A DNA stretch of 64,000 bases from Myoxocephalus aenaeus. Lineage: Eukaryota; Chordata; Actinopteri; Perciformes; Cottidae. The stretch spans positions 7,616,501 to 7,680,500 of the forward strand of contig JBAMJR010000065.1 of NCBI GenBank assembly GCA_038501785.1, read 5' to 3'. The notes under the pieces are model-generated. The model searched no databases. It was not told where the DNA came from and worked only from the letters and a program-made list of their open reading frames with translations. Position 1 is the stretch's first letter. Every line of letters starts with the position of its first letter. Position numbers and translations under genes: made by a program. This document shows, piece by piece, positions 62,761 through 64,000 of this stretch.

Positions 62761-64000
62761 GTGAGTACAAATCCACAGTTTCAGCATCACACCCTGTACA
62801 GAGAGGGAGAGAGGGGTTTTTTTTTTAATGTATTTTTTGGGTCAAATGATCGTTTCTGAGAGGGCAGAGTTCTGCACTTTCAGTTGACTGCGTGGAAAAA
62901 AAAATGTTCTCCGGCCCAGTCCAAAGAATCTTAACCTCAAATACTAGCGTAACGGAAAAGGCTCGCCGCTCTTTTCCCCTCCTCACACACACACACACAC
63001 ACACACTCATGGGTCCATTTATCATATCGGCCGGCGCATGTTGTGATGCGGGAACCACAGAGTGAGTAAAAAAAAATATGGTTTATTTAAAAATACACGC
63101 AAGGAGCGAACGGTTGCCATGTTGAGACGACTCGTCAGACAGCGGCGCGTCACAGCGGTGTAGGTGAGTGAGATCGGTCATTATTTGGGGGGGGGAAGTC
63201 GTGGGTATATCGCTTAAAAAAAAATTTAAAAAAAGGGACGATGACACCGCCGATGCAGCTCAGCAGAACTCAACAAAGCCTCAAAAGAAGCGACACCGTA
63301 ATCAGTTTCTTTCTTGAAGTGCGACCATGTAATTTTAGGGGTGCCTCAGGGAAGCACAACCATCATGACTTATATTACACATCAGCGTCATTTTGTTTGC
63401 TATTGTGCGTCACCGATTCTACGTTCCCAGAAAAACATGCCCCGTGAATCCGAATTGTTTTGGGCTTTTTGTTTTTTTTAGGACTCAAAAGCTTTCCCAC
63501 CGACTTTCCCAAACTTGTCCACGATTATAATTTTTTGCATTACAAATTTGCGGTGTGCCACAGGGTATCAGCTGCTATTAAAATAATCAGTTTCTTTCTC
63601 TTTTCTTAAAGAGTTAAGCATGTCATTTTGCTTTGTCAATCCTACCACAATCCCCCCCTTCCTCTACGGATTTGTCAGGAGACAATATGTTCAAACCCTG
63701 CAGGGTTCTTTTTTTTTTTTATTCTTTGTTAAATTATCCCAGATCGCTTTTGGCACCGGCAACTGAAATTTAGAGGTTTATCTCATTACAAATTCAGCTA
63801 CATGCAGCTGACCTCATAGCTCCTGGTCTCCTTTTGTAACATAAAGCTTCTATTTTGGAGATATTCTTCTTCTTCTTCTTCTTTTTTTTTCTCGCGTAGG
63901 CGTATGACAAAGCTCTTTTGGCTCGCGACACAATACTTGTCAGAGCTACTGCACTTTTAGTAGCCCGACTAGCATGTGGTCCCACCGTGGCGCTGTCCAA
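62761..64000 (+). other. wnt3: wnt3 intron 1 (partial)
   Basis: Begins with GTGAGT and continues past the window. Holds a CA run at 62,984-63,006, a T-run at 63,709-63,720 and a CTT run at 63,868-63,884. No second exon with the Wnt SLALGQQY-type continuation is present. Confidence 0.85.

Overview
The window is nuclear DNA from a vertebrate, most likely a ray-finned fish and probably a percomorph. Two genes are recognisable from split coding exons with GT/AG junctions: ormdl3 (complete coding region, minus strand, 52,700 down to 47,952) and the first coding exon of wnt3 (plus strand, 62,681-62,760). The fish assignment rests on a Tc1-like transposon, short fish-type retroelement tails, very abundant CA/GATA/TA microsatellites and small introns. 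This is a reasoned inference; no database was searched.

Layout. Positions 1-47,900 form a gene-poor desert. It is built from tandem repeats: a hexamer satellite at 1-1,363, GATA/GACA at 14.4-14.8 kb, minisatellites at 17.5, 20.6 and 29.8 kb, and a pentamer satellite at 36.9-38.5 kb. Between them lie mobile elements: a hAT-type miniature element with target duplication at 6.8 kb, a Tc1-like element with a frameshifted transposase at 24.6 kb, a 634-bp inverted-repeat element at 35.1 kb, and four copies plus a fragment of a dispersed element carrying a ~73-bp tandem array. The remaining single-copy stretches include several AT-motif-rich blocks that look like regulatory candidates but code for nothing I can recognise.

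Positions 47,952-54,130 hold ormdl3 with one non-coding and three coding exons, and a CpG-rich promoter with CCAAT boxes and a CACGTG E-box. Positions 54,131-62,680 are the shared upstream region between ormdl3 and wnt3, which are divergently transcribed about 9 kb apart. This region has a strong CTCF-type motif at 57.4 kb, then GC-rich and strongly purine/pyrimidine-biased sequence leading into wnt3. Positions 62,761-64,000 are the start of wnt3 intron 1.

The two genes are not known to share a pathway. ORMDL3 is an ER membrane regulator of serine palmitoyltransferase (sphingolipid homeostasis); WNT3 is a secreted lipid-modified morphogen. The most unusual structure is the dispersed satellite whose every unit carries a near-consensus CTCF core, reaching 24 units at 40.7-42.4 kb. 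I did not find a convincing new protein-coding system.
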